Of a stretch of DNA of 64,000 bases, positions 52,492 through 61,697 are shown piece by piece. Made by a program: the position numbers and the translations under genes. Within the stretch, counting starts at the first letter, position 1. Each line of letters opens with the position of its first letter. The stretch is from NCBI GenBank assembly GCA_024653355.1, contig JANLFQ010000001.1:496001-560000 (forward strand), given 5' to 3'. The DNA comes from a candidate division WOR-3 bacterium. Lineage in GTDB: Bacteria > Hydrothermota > Tepidihabitantia > Tepidihabitantales > Tepidihabitantaceae. The notes beneath the pieces were generated by a model. It was not told the DNA's origin and searched no databases. It saw nothing but the letters and a program-made list of their open reading frames with translations.

Positions 52492-52968
52492 CTACTGTAC
52501 AGGTTGAAAGAAAAGTATATCGGTTATCGCGCCCTCTCTTTTGGCCTTCGGTTTAAGCACCGCAACTACCCTCATCCCAAAGCAGAGCTCTTCCGGCTTC
52601 ACACCGCCCAAGCGATGAACAAGGAAAGTTGATGCACCGTCAAGTTTAATCAACCCTACCAGTTCTGGCTGTTCAAGCCGTTTGCCATCGAGCCCAAGAA
52701 AAACCACTGTCCAAGACTCAACTGTTCCGGTCGGACCAACCGTTATCCAGTTATCAAGATGTTCAAGACACCGTTCACAGAAAATTCTTCCAGGAACGAA
52801 CACCAGACCGCATCGCTCACACTTTGTCCCCGTGAACTCTCCTTTTTCTTTAAGCGTTCGGAAAAAACGCTCACCGGCTATCCCCACCGTATAAAGGCTT
52901 TCGACCGGCAACTCACCAAACCAGACCTTAGTTTGGCTAACCTTTTCATTACGTTGTTTCAGCGCCAT
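52492..52968 (-). CDS. DUF35 OB-fold protein with N-terminal zinc ribbon (second)
   Basis: 158 residues. FFRTLKEKGEFTGTKCERCGLVFVPGRIFCERCLEHLD holds two cysteine pairs (CERC, CERC) of the rubredoxin-like zinc ribbon. The OB-fold follows (GTVESWTVVFLGLDG, LVGLIKLDGASTFLVHRLGGVKPEELCFGMRVVAVLKPK). Such proteins (ACDH-OB family) work as partners of thiolase-fold enzymes: the archaeal thiolase/HMG-CoA synthase complex, ChsH2 with Ltp2 in steroid degradation, PhlB in phloroglucinol synthesis. It lies 13 bases after another DUF35 gene and is the last of a four-gene operon. Confidence 0.88.
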   Translation of the reverse strand: MALKQRNEKVSQTKVWFGELPVESLYTVGIAGERFFRTLKEKGEFTGTKCERCGLVFVPGRIFCERCLEHLDNWITVGPTGTVESWTVVFLGLDGKRLEQPELVGLIKLDGASTFLVHRLGGVKPEELCFGMRVVAVLKPKAKREGAITDILFFQPVQ

Positions 52969-52981
52969 TTTGCTCCTCCCT

Positions 52982-53575
52982 TTACACTGGCTTCCAGTAG
53001 CGGATATCGGTAATCGCCCCTTCCCGCTGTGCGGGCTCTTTCCAGACCGCCTTCACTTTCATACCAATGTGCACCTTTTTGGGGTCCACCTCACCCAACA
53101 GATGCATTATTCCCATCCCTTTTGTTGCGCCATCAAGCTCAATCACTGCGGGAATCTGTGGTTCTTTTATCCTTTTCACATCCCAGGTCACATAACATAG
53201 CGAAAAAGTGTTCACTATGCCTGTATCTTTAAGTTCCACCCATTCGTCGATATTACGGTAACACCATTCGCAAAAAAGCCGGGGCGGCACCATCACCCGG
53301 TGACATTTGTAACACCGCACACCCAAAATCTTTCCCTCTTTTAGCCCAGCCAGATACCTACCTATTGCCACACCCGCATCCCAGCCGTATTTCGCGTCCG
53401 CCTTCCATCGCGTTGTAAGAACTGTACCTTGTCTAAGCTCTTCGTCACTTAGACCGGTCCCCTGAAGCCCACACTCTAACCTTTGCTTATCGCCCTTCAT
53501 TATCTCTTGTCCGCCGGGACGACCAGGAGTTACCGCCTGGTGTTTTTCCCTTTTTAGTTTTTTAACCTGTGCCAT
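52982..53575 (-). CDS. DUF35 OB-fold protein with zinc ribbon and extended N-terminus (first)
   Basis: 197 residues from the ATG at 53575, with GGAGG about 6 bases upstream. The first 60 residues are a basic, Gly-rich extension not seen in the other copy. YLAGLKEGKILGVRCYKCHRVMVPPRLFCEWCYRNIDEW holds the zinc ribbon (CYKC, CEWC), then the OB-fold (GIVNTFSLCYVTWD, IPAVIELDGATKGMGIMHLLGEVDPKKVHIGMKVKAVW). Two different DUF35 proteins beside two thiolase-like proteins suggest each has its own partner. Nine bases after the thiolase-like gene B. Confidence 0.88.
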   Translation of the reverse strand: MAQVKKLKREKHQAVTPGRPGGQEIMKGDKQRLECGLQGTGLSDEELRQGTVLTTRWKADAKYGWDAGVAIGRYLAGLKEGKILGVRCYKCHRVMVPPRLFCEWCYRNIDEWVELKDTGIVNTFSLCYVTWDVKRIKEPQIPAVIELDGATKGMGIMHLLGEVDPKKVHIGMKVKAVWKEPAQREGAITDIRYWKPV

Positions 53576-53584
53576 TTTCACCTC

Positions 53585-54745
53585 CTATATGCCTACAACC
53601 ACAACTGTTCCAACCTGCATTAAATCGCCCCAAGCTTGGGCAACGCCGCGCTTTACCTTTCTCGCCACCTGACGCTTTCCTGCTTCCCCCCTTAACTGCC
53701 AGAAAAGTTCTGCCACCTTCATCAAACCAGCAGCGGCTATTGGGTTACCAACCCCGAGCAACCCACCGGAAGGACAAACTGGTAGCTCACCATCACGCTG
53801 CGTTACACCATCTACGGTAAGTTGCGGTGCCTCTCCCCTACCGCACAAAAGCAGCCCCTCCATGTGGTGCAGTTCTTTGTAATCAAACGGGTCGTAAGGC
53901 TCGGCAATATGAATCTGATGACGTGGGTCAGTGACTCCTGCCATCTTGTATGCCATTCTTGCCGCCTCTTCAACATAACGCGGATAACACAGGTCGCGAT
54001 TTGTCCAGTAGGCGGTATCCAGAGACCAGCCAACGCCCTCAATCCATACCGGCTTGTCGGTAACCCTTCGGGCAACAGTCTCGTTCGCCAATATTACCGC
54101 CACTGCGCCATCTGATACCGGGCTGACATCAAGCCTTTGTACCGGCCAGGCAAGGACTTCGGAGCTAAGGATATCATCGAGTGTAACCTTGCCGCCAAGT
54201 TGCGCTGCCGGATGGTCAAGGGCATTATTTTTGTTCTTCACCGCAACCAGGGCAATATCCTCTTTCCGTAATCCGTAGGTGGTCATATAGCGGTTCATCT
54301 CCAGCGCAAATATCCAGAGTAAATTTGGCTTTAAAGGTCTCTCGGTGGTATGGTCAAAAATTGTAAGAAACGCCCCTTGGGCGTGAGGCTGATAAGATGA
54401 CATCTTCTCTTCACACACCACAAGACAGGTATCGAAAACACCGGAAGCAACATGATACCACCCATGAGCAACGGCAAACACACCGGTGCCGCCCCCCACA
54501 TAACACCGCATATAGGGCTTTCCCCAGGCACCGGCACCCGGTGACAGATACTCACCTTTCATATGCACACCATCAAAGGTGTCCGGGGCGCTTCCCAACA
54601 CGACGCCGTCAATCTGGTCAAGCTTCATCCCGCAACTATCGAGAGCCATTTTTGTTGCATAGAAGGCGAGTTCCTGACCGGTCTCCTGCGCCCGCCGTAC
54701 AAACTTTGTCATTCCCGCACCAACGATTGCTACTCTATTCCCCAT
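53585..54745 (-). CDS. Thiolase-fold protein lacking the catalytic tetrad (B)
   Basis: 386 residues of the SCP2-type thiolase family (VAIVGAGMTKF, VVCEEKM, SDGAVAVILANE, PSGGLLGVGNPIAAAG). The nucleophile position reads GGGTG (Gly85), the NEAF/HDAF histidine is Tyr284 (EPYDPF), the GHP histidine is Asn334 (GVGNPI), and no C-terminal catalytic cysteine is present. Ordinary condensation chemistry is therefore unlikely. A Cys-less thiolase-fold aldolase with DUF35 partners is known from steroid degradation (Ltp2), which uses tyrosines. Here one tyrosine is kept; the other is in the neighbouring protein A at the aligned position. Confidence 0.85.
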   Translation of the reverse strand: MGNRVAIVGAGMTKFVRRAQETGQELAFYATKMALDSCGMKLDQIDGVVLGSAPDTFDGVHMKGEYLSPGAGAWGKPYMRCYVGGGTGVFAVAHGWYHVASGVFDTCLVVCEEKMSSYQPHAQGAFLTIFDHTTERPLKPNLLWIFALEMNRYMTTYGLRKEDIALVAVKNKNNALDHPAAQLGGKVTLDDILSSEVLAWPVQRLDVSPVSDGAVAVILANETVARRVTDKPVWIEGVGWSLDTAYWTNRDLCYPRYVEEAARMAYKMAGVTDPRHQIHIAEPYDPFDYKELHHMEGLLLCGRGEAPQLTVDGVTQRDGELPVCPSGGLLGVGNPIAAAGLMKVAELFWQLRGEAGKRQVARKVKRGVAQAWGDLMQVGTVVVVGI

Positions 54746-54754
54746 TGCTCCTCC

Positions 54755-55915
54755 TTAAACAGTTAAAATTGCCACGGCGGCACTTGTCGTCGGAAGTCCA
54801 CGCCAAGCGTGAACCAGCGCGGTTCGGGGGTTAGGTAGTTGATTCTTTCCACAAGCACCGCGCAACTCTTGCACCGCCCAATAGAACCGGGCAAGACCTG
54901 TTGCCTCATAAAGATACCCCATTCCTAAGGCGCCACCCGACGAATTTACGGGCAAATTACCCTTCAATTCTGTCCGGCCCGATTCAATCCAGCCTTTCAA
55001 CTCACCTTCACCCACCAGCCGCAATTCAACAAGGTGCTGCAACTCCTTATAAGAGTAAGTATCATCAACCTCGGCAAAGTCAATCTCCTTGGCCGGGCAC
55101 TCAATACCAGCATGTCGGTAAGCCATATCCGCTGCCTTGGTAACGAAATCCTGTCTTTCCCAGGTACGGGACTCGAGACTGAAAGAACCATTACACCATC
55201 CAACGCCACTCAGAAACACCGGTTTTGAATTGTAACCGTGCCTTTTCCGTAACCACGCCTCAGAAGCCAATACAACCACCACCGCACCATCAACCGGCTG
55301 CGCGATATCGAGTTCGGAAAGCGGAAAAGCCACCATCGGTGAAGTTCGGAAATCGTCGACGGAAAGTTTTGCCGCCCGCCCAGCAATAGGATTGGCAAGT
55401 GCATTAGCCCGGTTCTTCTTCACCACCGCTGCACAGTGCTCGCTGGTCAGACCAGAGCGCTGAAGAAACAGGTTCATCTCCAGCCCGGCGATAAAAAGGT
55501 TGTTCAAACCCAGCGGCCGATTAAAAATTGGGTCCTGGGCACAAACCGCAACCCCATGCGGGGTCAGGATGTTTGACGCCTTAGAGTGTGCCTCCACCAC
55601 CGCCACATCGAACTCGCCCGTCATTATTTGAAGCCACGCCGCCGCGATACCATGCAGCCCTTCGCCAGATATGGTATGCATCTGTTTGAGTGCTGCCCCC
55701 AGTTGGTCGGGCACATACTCATCAAATATGCTCGTTCCTTCATGGTAGTCCTCTGCACAGGTTACAAAAGTATCCACATCGCGCCGCGGATCGATACCCG
55801 CATCCTCATAAGCCTTTACTGCCGCCTCAAACATCAGTTCCTTATAAGAAACATCGGGCGAAATGGAACGAAACTGGGTTGCGCCGATGCCGACAACCGC
55901 TACCTTATTTGTCAT
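54755..55915 (-). CDS. Thiolase-fold protein lacking the catalytic tetrad (A)
   Basis: 386 residues, exactly the length of B. VAVVGIGATQFRSI, VDGAVVVVLASEA, NSSGGALGMGYLYEATG mark the SCP2-type thiolase fold. The nucleophile region reads ISGEG (Ser83/Gly84), so no cysteine. The HDAF position is Asp284 (EVDDTY), the GHP position is Tyr334 (GMGYLY). The C-terminus LPTTSAAVAIL has no catalytic cysteine. It is the first gene of the operon, with a near-perfect promoter and AAGGAGG. A and B together hold a tyrosine at each histidine position, hinting at a heteromer; that is inference. Confidence 0.85.
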   Translation of the reverse strand: MTNKVAVVGIGATQFRSISPDVSYKELMFEAAVKAYEDAGIDPRRDVDTFVTCAEDYHEGTSIFDEYVPDQLGAALKQMHTISGEGLHGIAAAWLQIMTGEFDVAVVEAHSKASNILTPHGVAVCAQDPIFNRPLGLNNLFIAGLEMNLFLQRSGLTSEHCAAVVKKNRANALANPIAGRAAKLSVDDFRTSPMVAFPLSELDIAQPVDGAVVVVLASEAWLRKRHGYNSKPVFLSGVGWCNGSFSLESRTWERQDFVTKAADMAYRHAGIECPAKEIDFAEVDDTYSYKELQHLVELRLVGEGELKGWIESGRTELKGNLPVNSSGGALGMGYLYEATGLARFYWAVQELRGACGKNQLPNPRTALVHAWRGLPTTSAAVAILTV

Positions 55916-55981
55916 TGTACCTCCTTAAAAATCGACCTTCTCGGGAAATTTACCATAAAAAATTTACGATGCACGGACTGA

Positions 55982-56009
55982 ATTATATCCGGAAACTCTT
56001 TTGTGTCAA
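55982..56009 (-). promoter_or_regulatory. Consensus promoter of the thiolase/DUF35 operon
   Basis: TTGACA, 16 bases, TATAAT on the minus strand, both boxes perfect, with a leader of about 60 bases. The operon is probably strongly and constitutively transcribed. Confidence 0.85.
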
Positions 56010-56113
56010 TGAAAAAACCCGGCAGAACCGGACGATTGACTTATGACAATACCCATTGCATTACAACCTAAATTTGTTGGCATATCCTCCCAGAATCCTG
56101 TGAGCACCTTTGT

Positions 56114-56142
56114 TTGACAAAAACGGTAAGACGGTCTATTCT
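56114..56142 (+). promoter_or_regulatory. Predicted promoter of the membrane protein gene
   Basis: TTGACA, 17 bases, TATTCT on the plus strand, 23 bases before the GTG at 56166. Confidence 0.6.
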
Positions 56143-56165
56143 TCCCTATCAGGAACAATCAACCA

Positions 56166-57725
56166 GTGCAGAAATCGCTAATTCTTTTCACCGTCAGTTG
56201 TCCTTTTCTGATACTTTTTCTGCTACTACCATCGCGCCGTTACAGCACCGATGGATTTCGGGTTCTTGTAGCACTGCACCGGGTAACAGTCAGTACCGAA
56301 GGCACAACCCAGTTTATCCCTCTTAACTGGCAAACCGCCTATCAGCAACCTTACTACTTCCGCCAGAATGTCCAGAAACATTTTTTATTTCCCCTCTACG
56401 CTCACACCGTCTATCAAATCTCCCGACTGTTCAACTATCAAGGTAACGGTGTAAAACCTCTGCAGATAGGCAACGCCTTTTTTGCCGCTCTCACCATTTT
56501 TCTCTTCGCCCTGCTTCTCTTAACGCAATCCCATCCAATTTCAACGGTAATCGTCGCCACCATCGGACTGGGCATCTCCACCGCATTTTCTGCTCAGGGC
56601 ACCAACATTACCGAAGTAATTCCCGCAACCCCATGGCTCCTACTTTCACTCTTATTATTAGAAAAAAGGAAACCTTTTATCGCGGCAATTTTTCTCGGCA
56701 TCAGCGCCGCCTTTTACCTTTTGTCCCTGCTTGTTGTCCCTTTTCTCATTTTATTGTTTTTCGGGTGCACCCCACGCCGCACTCTTTTCTCCCTCCTTAT
56801 CGCCCCGCCCATAACAACTCTTTTCATCTATTTAACTGTCCTTATCTCTGCCGGCAACAAAAACCTGCAGGACCTCCTGACCGCGCTCTTCTTTTTACCG
56901 GAACAGGGCACATTTGGCGGCTTAAAACTGGCGAATTTCATCTCAACCCCGCTCGGTTTTATATCCAGTATCTTTCCCGTACTGCCCGAAAACTTCTCCG
57001 GTATCAAAACGGCACTTGCCACGCGAAACCCGCCCCCACTCCTGCTATTAACCTCAATCATCATTGGCATTCTACTTTTGACCCTGACACTGCTTCCGGC
57101 GGTCAAAAAAGTGCAACGGACACCGGGCATCGCCCTGCTCATCACCAGTCTGGTCACCGCCCTCTTCTGGGACCCCTATCATCAAAAAATCTGGCTCTAT
57201 GGCGTTATTGGCTTCTGGCTTTTGCTTGCCCATCTCCACCATTCCCGCCTCCCCATTTTTCTTATCCTGTTTATATTAATCCCGCTTAACATCAACGCCC
57301 TCATCAAAAACCACCAACCAAACCGAAAATGGCAAACCGCACAAAAACTTGCTCACTTTCTTCTTTTTGAACAGCACCCCGCAAACAAAAAGGTCGTATT
57401 TGGTAACTGGGAACCGGAATTTGACTACCTCACCGCCTTTCTGCCCGACACCTGCCTTATTTCAATGCCCGACCTCATCCTTGAAATTAGAAGAGACTCC
57501 AGCCGATTTCATTCAACAATTGACTCCATCAAACTGAGTTGCCCCGCAACCACGGTCTATTTTGTCAACACCTTCAACCGAACCAAGCAACAGTTAGAAA
57601 AGTTGTATGTTCACCGCCTTAAATTCCCCTTCATCCTCACTTGGCTGGAAAACCAGCGCCCGTTTACCCAGCCCTTATGGCAAGACTCGCTAACCGGCAC
57701 CACCCTCTACCATCTCGCTAATTAA
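56166..57725 (+). CDS. Polytopic membrane protein, possible GT-C-type glycosyltransferase
   Basis: 519 residues from a GTG start with an AGGA a little upstream. Ten or so hydrophobic segments are visible (for example LILFTVSCPFLILFLLL, AALTIFLFALLLL, AIFLGISAAFYLLSLLVVPFLILLFF, LIIGILLLTLTLLP). A loop after the first helix is 60 residues long, and a soluble C-terminal part of about 130 residues follows. This is the outline of GT-C lipid-sugar transferases, but I see no sure catalytic motif, so the call is tentative. The base composition (many CCC and CTC codons) matches its neighbours. It is divergent from the thiolase operon and is followed by sucCD. Confidence 0.55.
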   Translation: MQKSLILFTVSCPFLILFLLLPSRRYSTDGFRVLVALHRVTVSTEGTTQFIPLNWQTAYQQPYYFRQNVQKHFLFPLYAHTVYQISRLFNYQGNGVKPLQIGNAFFAALTIFLFALLLLTQSHPISTVIVATIGLGISTAFSAQGTNITEVIPATPWLLLSLLLLEKRKPFIAAIFLGISAAFYLLSLLVVPFLILLFFGCTPRRTLFSLLIAPPITTLFIYLTVLISAGNKNLQDLLTALFFLPEQGTFGGLKLANFISTPLGFISSIFPVLPENFSGIKTALATRNPPPLLLLTSIIIGILLLTLTLLPAVKKVQRTPGIALLITSLVTALFWDPYHQKIWLYGVIGFWLLLAHLHHSRLPIFLILFILIPLNINALIKNHQPNRKWQTAQKLAHFLLFEQHPANKKVVFGNWEPEFDYLTAFLPDTCLISMPDLILEIRRDSSRFHSTIDSIKLSCPATTVYFVNTFNRTKQQLEKLYVHRLKFPFILTWLENQRPFTQPLWQDSLTGTTLYHLAN

Positions 57726-57740
57726 CACCCGAACAACCGC

Positions 57741-57768
57741 TTGACCCCGCTTTCGTTTTCGTTAGATT
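57741..57768 (+). promoter_or_regulatory. Predicted promoter giving a leaderless sucC mRNA
   Basis: TTGACC, 16 bases, TAGATT on the plus strand. The ATG at 57777 is 8 bases after the -10 box, and no ribosome site is seen. Confidence 0.5.
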
Positions 57769-57776
57769 TAACCTGT

Positions 57777-58916
57777 ATGAAAATCCACGAATATCAGGCT
57801 AAACAGATTTTTGCCCAGGCGGGAATCCCAACACCACGCGAGGTAATGGTAAAGTCACCTCTGGAAGCAAAACAGGCAGCGGTTGCGGTCGGTGTTCCTG
57901 CGGTACTCAAAGCCCAGGTCCTGGTCGGTGGCAGAGGCAAAGCCGGTGGTGTCAAACGCGTCGACCGATTGGAAGATGTCCAACCGACCGCCGAAACAAT
58001 CCTCGGGATGTCAATTAAAGGGTTAAAGGTCACAAAACTCCTCGTCTCGGAATGTGTCCCGATTAAATCCGAGTTCTACCTCGGTATTACGATAGACCGT
58101 TCCGCACGGCAGCCGGTTCTGCTCGCATCCGCCGCGGGTGGCGTTGAGATTGAAGAAGTAGCGAAAACCAGCCCGGAAAAAATACTTAAGGCAGAAATCG
58201 ACCCCTTGCTCGGCATCCTCCAATTTCAAACCCGCAACATCGGCTTTTCCCTGTTCAACGACCTGAAATTGGCGAGCGCCTTCAGCACCATCTGCCAGAA
58301 ACTGTACCAGATATTTGTCCAGCGCGACTGCTCACTTGTGGAAATCAACCCGTTGGTATTAACGGACACGGACGCACTCCTTGCCCTGGACGCCAAAATC
58401 AACTTTGACGACAACGCCCTTTTCCGCCATCCCGAGAACGAAGCGTTACGCGACCCGGAAGGTGAAGACCCAAAAGAAATGGAAGCAAAAGCCGCCGGTC
58501 TTTCTTACATCAAACTCTCCGGCAATGTTGGCTGCATTGTCAACGGTGCTGGTCTGGCAATGGCAACGATGGATTTAATCAAACGCTACGGCGGCGAACC
58601 GGCAAACTTCCTTGATGTTGGTGGCTCCTCATCACCCGAAAAGATGATAACCGCGATGCGCATCATCCTCTCCGACCCCAATGTTAAGGCAATCCTCGTC
58701 AACATCTTCGGCGGCATCACCCGCTGTGACGACATCGCCCAGGGGCTCATTGCCGCAACCGAAAAAGCCAACATCAAAGTACCCATTGTCGCCCGACTGG
58801 TGGGCACCAATGCCGAAAAGGCGTGTGCCCTGCTTGCCGATAGTCCGGTCTTAAGTGCCACCGGAATGAGTGAAGCGGTCAAACTGGCGGTTGTTAAAGC
58901 AAAGGAGGCAAGATGA
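57777..58916 (+). CDS. sucC: Succinyl-CoA synthetase (ADP/GDP-forming), beta subunit
   Basis: 379 residues from the ATG at 57777; a longer frame from 57741 starts within the promoter and is rejected. [20 protein letters not shown] begins the ATP-grasp domain, [13 protein letters not shown] binds nucleotide, and [13 protein letters not shown] with [19 protein letters not shown] are the CoA-ligase end. With the alpha subunit it makes succinyl-CoA or runs in reverse to gain ATP. The sucD start overlaps the stop (ATGA). Confidence 0.95.
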   Translation: MKIHEYQAKQIFAQAGIPTPREVMVKSPLEAKQAAVAVGVPAVLKAQVLVGGRGKAGGVKRVDRLEDVQPTAETILGMSIKGLKVTKLLVSECVPIKSEFYLGITIDRSARQPVLLASAAGGVEIEEVAKTSPEKILKAEIDPLLGILQFQTRNIGFSLFNDLKLASAFSTICQKLYQIFVQRDCSLVEINPLVLTDTDALLALDAKINFDDNALFRHPENEALRDPEGEDPKEMEAKAAGLSYIKLSGNVGCIVNGAGLAMATMDLIKRYGGEPANFLDVGGSSSPEKMITAMRIILSDPNVKAILVNIFGGITRCDDIAQGLIAATEKANIKVPIVARLVGTNAEKACALLADSPVLSATGMSEAVKLAVVKAKEAR

Positions 58917-59776
58917 GCATCCTGATTGACCAGAACACCCGATTGATTGTTCAGGGCATCACCGGCCGAGACGGCGCCTTTCACGCCCGATTGATGAAAG
59001 AGTACGGCACACAGGTTGTTGGTGGCGTAACCCCGGGCAAAGGCGGACAGGAGATTGAAGGCATACCGGTTTTCAACTCGGTTGCGGAAGCGGTCCGGGC
59101 AACTGATGCCAACGCATCAATCATCTTTGTGCCCGCTAACTTTGCGGGCGATGCGCTACTCGAAGCGGCTTTCTCCGGTGTAGAACTTATCGTATGCGTC
59201 ACCGAAGGGGTACCGGTCCTTGACGCAATCAAGGCGATTGCGGTCGCCCGAAACCGTGGCGTCCGGATTGTCGGTCCCAACTGCCCCGGTGCAATTTCGC
59301 CCGGAAAGGCAAAGGTTGGGATAATGCCCGCTACCGCATTCCGTCCTGGGCCGGTCGGCATCGTTTCCCGTTCTGGAACCCTGACCTATGAGATTGCCGC
59401 CAACACCGGCGAGTTCGGTCAATCAACTGTGGTCGGCATCGGTGGCGACCCGGTTATCGGCACAAACTTCATTGACTGCTTAAAAATGTTTCAGGACGAC
59501 CCCGAGACCAAAGCGATTGTCATCGTGGGCGAGATTGGTGGTAGTGACGAAGAAAAGGCAGCACAGTTCGTCAAACAATATGTAACAAAACCGGTGTTCG
59601 GCTTCATCGCGGGTCAGACCGCGCCCCCGGACAAAAGAATGGGGCATGCTGGCGCCATCATATCTGCCGGTTCCGGCACCGCACAAGAAAAGATTCGGGC
59701 GTTCCAGTCCGCAGGCATTGATGTCATCTACGAACCCGAGGAACTGGCAGAAAAACTTAATGCAAGAATAATGTAA
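58913..59776 (+). CDS. sucD: Succinyl-CoA synthetase, alpha subunit
   Basis: 287 residues. [39 protein letters not shown] is the CoA-binding start, [19 protein letters not shown] and [14 protein letters not shown] follow, and [19 protein letters not shown] contains the phosphohistidine. Complete and standard. The gap after it holds no recognisable terminator. Confidence 0.96.
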   Translation: MSILIDQNTRLIVQGITGRDGAFHARLMKEYGTQVVGGVTPGKGGQEIEGIPVFNSVAEAVRATDANASIIFVPANFAGDALLEAAFSGVELIVCVTEGVPVLDAIKAIAVARNRGVRIVGPNCPGAISPGKAKVGIMPATAFRPGPVGIVSRSGTLTYEIAANTGEFGQSTVVGIGGDPVIGTNFIDCLKMFQDDPETKAIVIVGEIGGSDEEKAAQFVKQYVTKPVFGFIAGQTAPPDKRMGHAGAIISAGSGTAQEKIRAFQSAGIDVIYEPEELAEKLNARIM

Positions 59777-60144
59777 CATATTACTAATCTGGTACTTAAC
59801 CCATAAAACCTATAGGCCCATTCAACAACCGTGCGACTGTGCCTTATATAGACAAACCGGTATGAAGACCTTTACAGTGCCCCAAAATCACCGCCCCTTA
59901 CTCCCTATCCGGTATTACAAATCAGAACCCGGAAAAGCAATCTCCCACTCACTCCTTAATTGAACCGACCAACCAATCATCGAATCGCTCTGGGAACCGC
60001 TCCCTGAGTCGTTCCCCGACTCACTTCCTGAGCCCTTTTCTGTATCCTATCTACCGGCATTCTAATCGCGATATTAACAACCCTTTTACCCTCGCCATGA
60101 TAGAAAACAGGAAGAGAGAAAAGAAGCCAATTACGGAAAGCCGT
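59777..60144. other. Intergenic region, no gene seen
   Basis: 368 bases between sucD and the convergent Asp-box gene. I find no open frame with a ribosome site and no strong hairpin. A stretch at 59980-60040 is rich in short CT/GA tracts (CTCCCTGAGTC, CTTCCTGAGCC) but is not a clear repeat. Confidence 0.5.
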
Positions 60145-61680
60145 CTATTTCACCCGGATTGCCTTGCCGGAGAAATTTTTACCATCCGCCGCAACGATAA
60201 TGTAATAAACCCCTTCGGGCACCTGCTGGCCCTTTTCGTCTCTGCCATCCCAGATAAAACTGTAACCGCCCGTTAATCTGACCCCATTACTCAACACCCT
60301 TATCTTCCTGCCCGACCGGTCAAATATATTTATTGAAATAGGGCGGTTTAAGCCGGAGATGTTAATTGCGGTTCTTTCTTTGAAGGCAAATGGAAAGCAA
60401 CGCACCCATCCAGCACTTTGGTTTTCTACTTGTTCAGGGATGCCGGTCAAGCGGTTGGTGGAAAACCAGATTTCTGCCTTGCCCGAGCGCATATCCTGCC
60501 AGACGATATAGGCACAACCTTCATCATCAACTGCAATACTCGGGTCCCATTGCTGAACCGATGGCATTAAACTCACCGGTTCCCTTTGCTGCCAGGTGAG
60601 CCCGAAGTCGGCTGAACTTGTATAATAGATATTCCAGATTTGATTCTGCCTCTCGGCAATCATCAAGGCGGTATGCACTGTGCCCTGACGGTCTATTGCC
60701 AATTTTGCACCCTGAGTAAACGAACTGTAAATCGTATCCAGTTCAGTTACTAGAACCTGTTCACCCCAGGAGTCGCCCGGAACAAAATAGGTCCGCGCCA
60801 TTGTCACTGATTGGTTGCTGCCAGTTCTGCCACCGGTGTAATCGGTGATTATGTGCATTTCGTCAGCAACGATATGGGGCATCCGGCAGTAAGCAGAAAA
60901 TGTGTCCAGTTGAAACCCGGGCGAAAAACTCCTGCCCCTGTCGGTTGATTTATAAAAATGGGAATGGAGCACAATCTGACTGCCCTGACGGACGGGCGCA
61001 TCCGCCACTACTAAATAGTGATTCGTTCCAGGTTGGACAAAAACATCCGGCGGATAGCAATTAAAAGAGACGGTGTCATCGTCCACTCGGACATCAGTTC
61101 CCCAGGTTCTCCCCCCATCGGTTGAAACATCGGCAAAAACCCTCAGGTATGAACTTCGCTCGTCGGTCCAGGCACAGAAAAGGTTGCCTGCTGTATCAAT
61201 TGCCAGTTTGACCCAGCCCATCGGCACCATCGTAGGATTGTCATCAACCTGCACCGGGTCTGTCCAGGTTTCACCCATATCGGTTGAACGAACAAAATGG
61301 ATATGACCCCGACTGCCATCGACGCGGTCAACATAAATCAGATATACGGTTCCGTCTCGTGCCACCTGCAAATCCGGATAACAGGCAAACCGATTTCCCC
61401 GCCGAACAATGATATTTTCCCGGAGCCAGGTTCTGCCACCATCGGTTGACCGCTGAAAGGCTATATCACTTCGTTGAACAGTAAAAGGCACTGACTCGTC
61501 CTCAAATGCCACATAAATGGGCGGAACGCCACCATCATCAGGGCCAATCGCAATCTCGGCATGATAGCAGGCGTAGTTTGGTCTATTCTCCTGGTCAACC
61601 CGCACCGCAGGAATAAAATCTGCTTGGCTGAAATTGAAAAGGAGTAAAATGATGGTAATGAAGAGTGTGCGATTAATCAT
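60145..61680 (-). CDS. Secreted Asp-box (sialidase-like propeller) protein with C-terminal sorting domain
   Basis: 511 residues from the ATG at 61680, chosen because a signal peptide (MINRTLFITIILLLFNFSQA) then leads the protein; a frame reaching 61779 overlaps the lipoprotein gene. Five Asp-boxes or close variants are seen (STDGGRTW, STDMGETW, STDGGRTW, STDRGRSF, SADFGLTW), indicating a six-bladed BNR propeller. The tail (INIFDRSGRKIR, GGYSFIWDGRDEKGQQVPEGVYYI) is the FlgD-Ig sorting domain. The Arg triad of true sialidases is not evident. A surface glycan-binding or hydrolase role is possible. Confidence 0.75.
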   Translation of the reverse strand: MINRTLFITIILLLFNFSQADFIPAVRVDQENRPNYACYHAEIAIGPDDGGVPPIYVAFEDESVPFTVQRSDIAFQRSTDGGRTWLRENIIVRRGNRFACYPDLQVARDGTVYLIYVDRVDGSRGHIHFVRSTDMGETWTDPVQVDDNPTMVPMGWVKLAIDTAGNLFCAWTDERSSYLRVFADVSTDGGRTWGTDVRVDDDTVSFNCYPPDVFVQPGTNHYLVVADAPVRQGSQIVLHSHFYKSTDRGRSFSPGFQLDTFSAYCRMPHIVADEMHIITDYTGGRTGSNQSVTMARTYFVPGDSWGEQVLVTELDTIYSSFTQGAKLAIDRQGTVHTALMIAERQNQIWNIYYTSSADFGLTWQQREPVSLMPSVQQWDPSIAVDDEGCAYIVWQDMRSGKAEIWFSTNRLTGIPEQVENQSAGWVRCFPFAFKERTAINISGLNRPISINIFDRSGRKIRVLSNGVRLTGGYSFIWDGRDEKGQQVPEGVYYIIVAADGKNFSGKAIRVK

Positions 61681-61697
61681 TATGTCAGTTATATTAC

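Noticed and set aside
53585-55915. Frameshift or decay as the cause of missing thiolase residues
   Set aside because: Both frames are full length with intact flanking motifs and ribosome sites, so substitution, not truncation, explains the loss.
56633-57289. 218-residue plus-strand frame within the membrane protein
   Set aside because: It is out of frame with the hydrophobic segments and rich in Pro, His and Arg; it is a codon-bias shadow.
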